This document shows, one piece after another, positions 6,495 through 6,556 of a stretch of 6,556 nucleotides of DNA (positions within the stretch are counted from its first letter, which is position 1; each line of letters begins with the position of its first letter). The translations under genes were made by a program, and so were the position numbers. Under the pieces are notes generated by a model, which saw only the letters and a list, made by a program, of their open reading frames with translations, did not search any database and was not told the origin of the DNA. The DNA is from Methylovirgula sp. (GTDB taxonomy: Bacteria; Pseudomonadota; Alphaproteobacteria; Rhizobiales; Beijerinckiaceae), in assembly GCA_030038595.1 (NCBI GenBank), contig JASHSW010000011.1, positions 1 to 6,556 on the forward strand, read 5' to 3'.

Positions 6495-6556
6495 ATGCCC
6501 AAGCGGACCGATCTCTCGACCATCATGATCATCGGCGCCGGCCCGATCATCGTCGG
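6495..6556 (+). CDS. carB: CarB, carbamoyl-phosphate synthetase large subunit (first 20 codons; cut by right edge)
   Basis: The reading frame from the ATG at 6495 gives MPKRTDLSTIMIIGAGPIIV and then runs off the window. This matches the very conserved N-terminus of CarB, where the IIGAGPI(I/V)IG strand-loop belongs to the pre-ATP-grasp domain. CarB (about 1,070-1,160 residues in full) uses ammonia delivered by CarA, bicarbonate and two ATP to make carbamoyl phosphate for arginine and pyrimidine synthesis. The MPKRTD start is the usual one in alphaproteobacteria. GAGG (6490-6493) lies only one base before the ATG, too close for a normal Shine-Dalgarno, so initiation may depend on other features. 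Only about 2% of the protein is visible, yet the motif is distinctive. Confidence 0.88.
   Translation, partial: MPKRTDLSTIMIIGAGPIIV

Overview
The window looks like ordinary chromosomal sequence from a high-GC alphaproteobacterium, most likely of the order Hyphomicrobiales (Rhizobiales). The evidence is protein similarity recalled from memory, with no search run. The aminotransferase closely resembles the 400-residue Sinorhizobium meliloti AatA. UvrB carries the long N-terminal extension I associate with this order. A DUF2237 protein and a CarB with the usual alphaproteobacterial start complete the picture. I cannot name a genus.

Left part (1-2644), all on the minus strand. Reading leftwards, this holds a 78-residue single-pass membrane protein with a strong ribosome binding site and its own rho-independent terminator. 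Next come an unrecognised multi-pass membrane protein and a small exported protein with a ClpP-like look. Last is uvrB, whose C-terminal half lies beyond the left edge.

Middle (2645-3404). About 760 bases hold no gene I can support. The sequence is less GC-rich than its surroundings and separates the minus-strand genes from the plus-strand genes. It contains an FNR/FixK-like palindrome, a tandem 11-bp repeat and a long dyad just ahead of the next gene.

Right part (3405-6556), all on the plus strand. A PAP2-type membrane phosphatase or phosphotransferase is followed by the aspartate (probably aspartate/prephenate) aminotransferase, which has a plausible promoter of its own and a very clear terminator. 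Then come a DUF2237 protein with a strong ribosome binding site and the first 20 codons of carB, the large subunit of carbamoyl-phosphate synthetase.

The genes are mostly housekeeping: DNA repair, amino-acid metabolism, and pyrimidine/arginine precursor synthesis. They are interspersed with poorly characterised envelope proteins. They do not form an obvious shared pathway, and I see no mobile element, CRISPR array, RNA gene or defence system. The points worth a second look are small: a possible leaderless uvrB start, the isolated 78-residue membrane protein under a possible oxygen-responsive site, the exported ClpP-like protein, and several unexplained inverted repeats.
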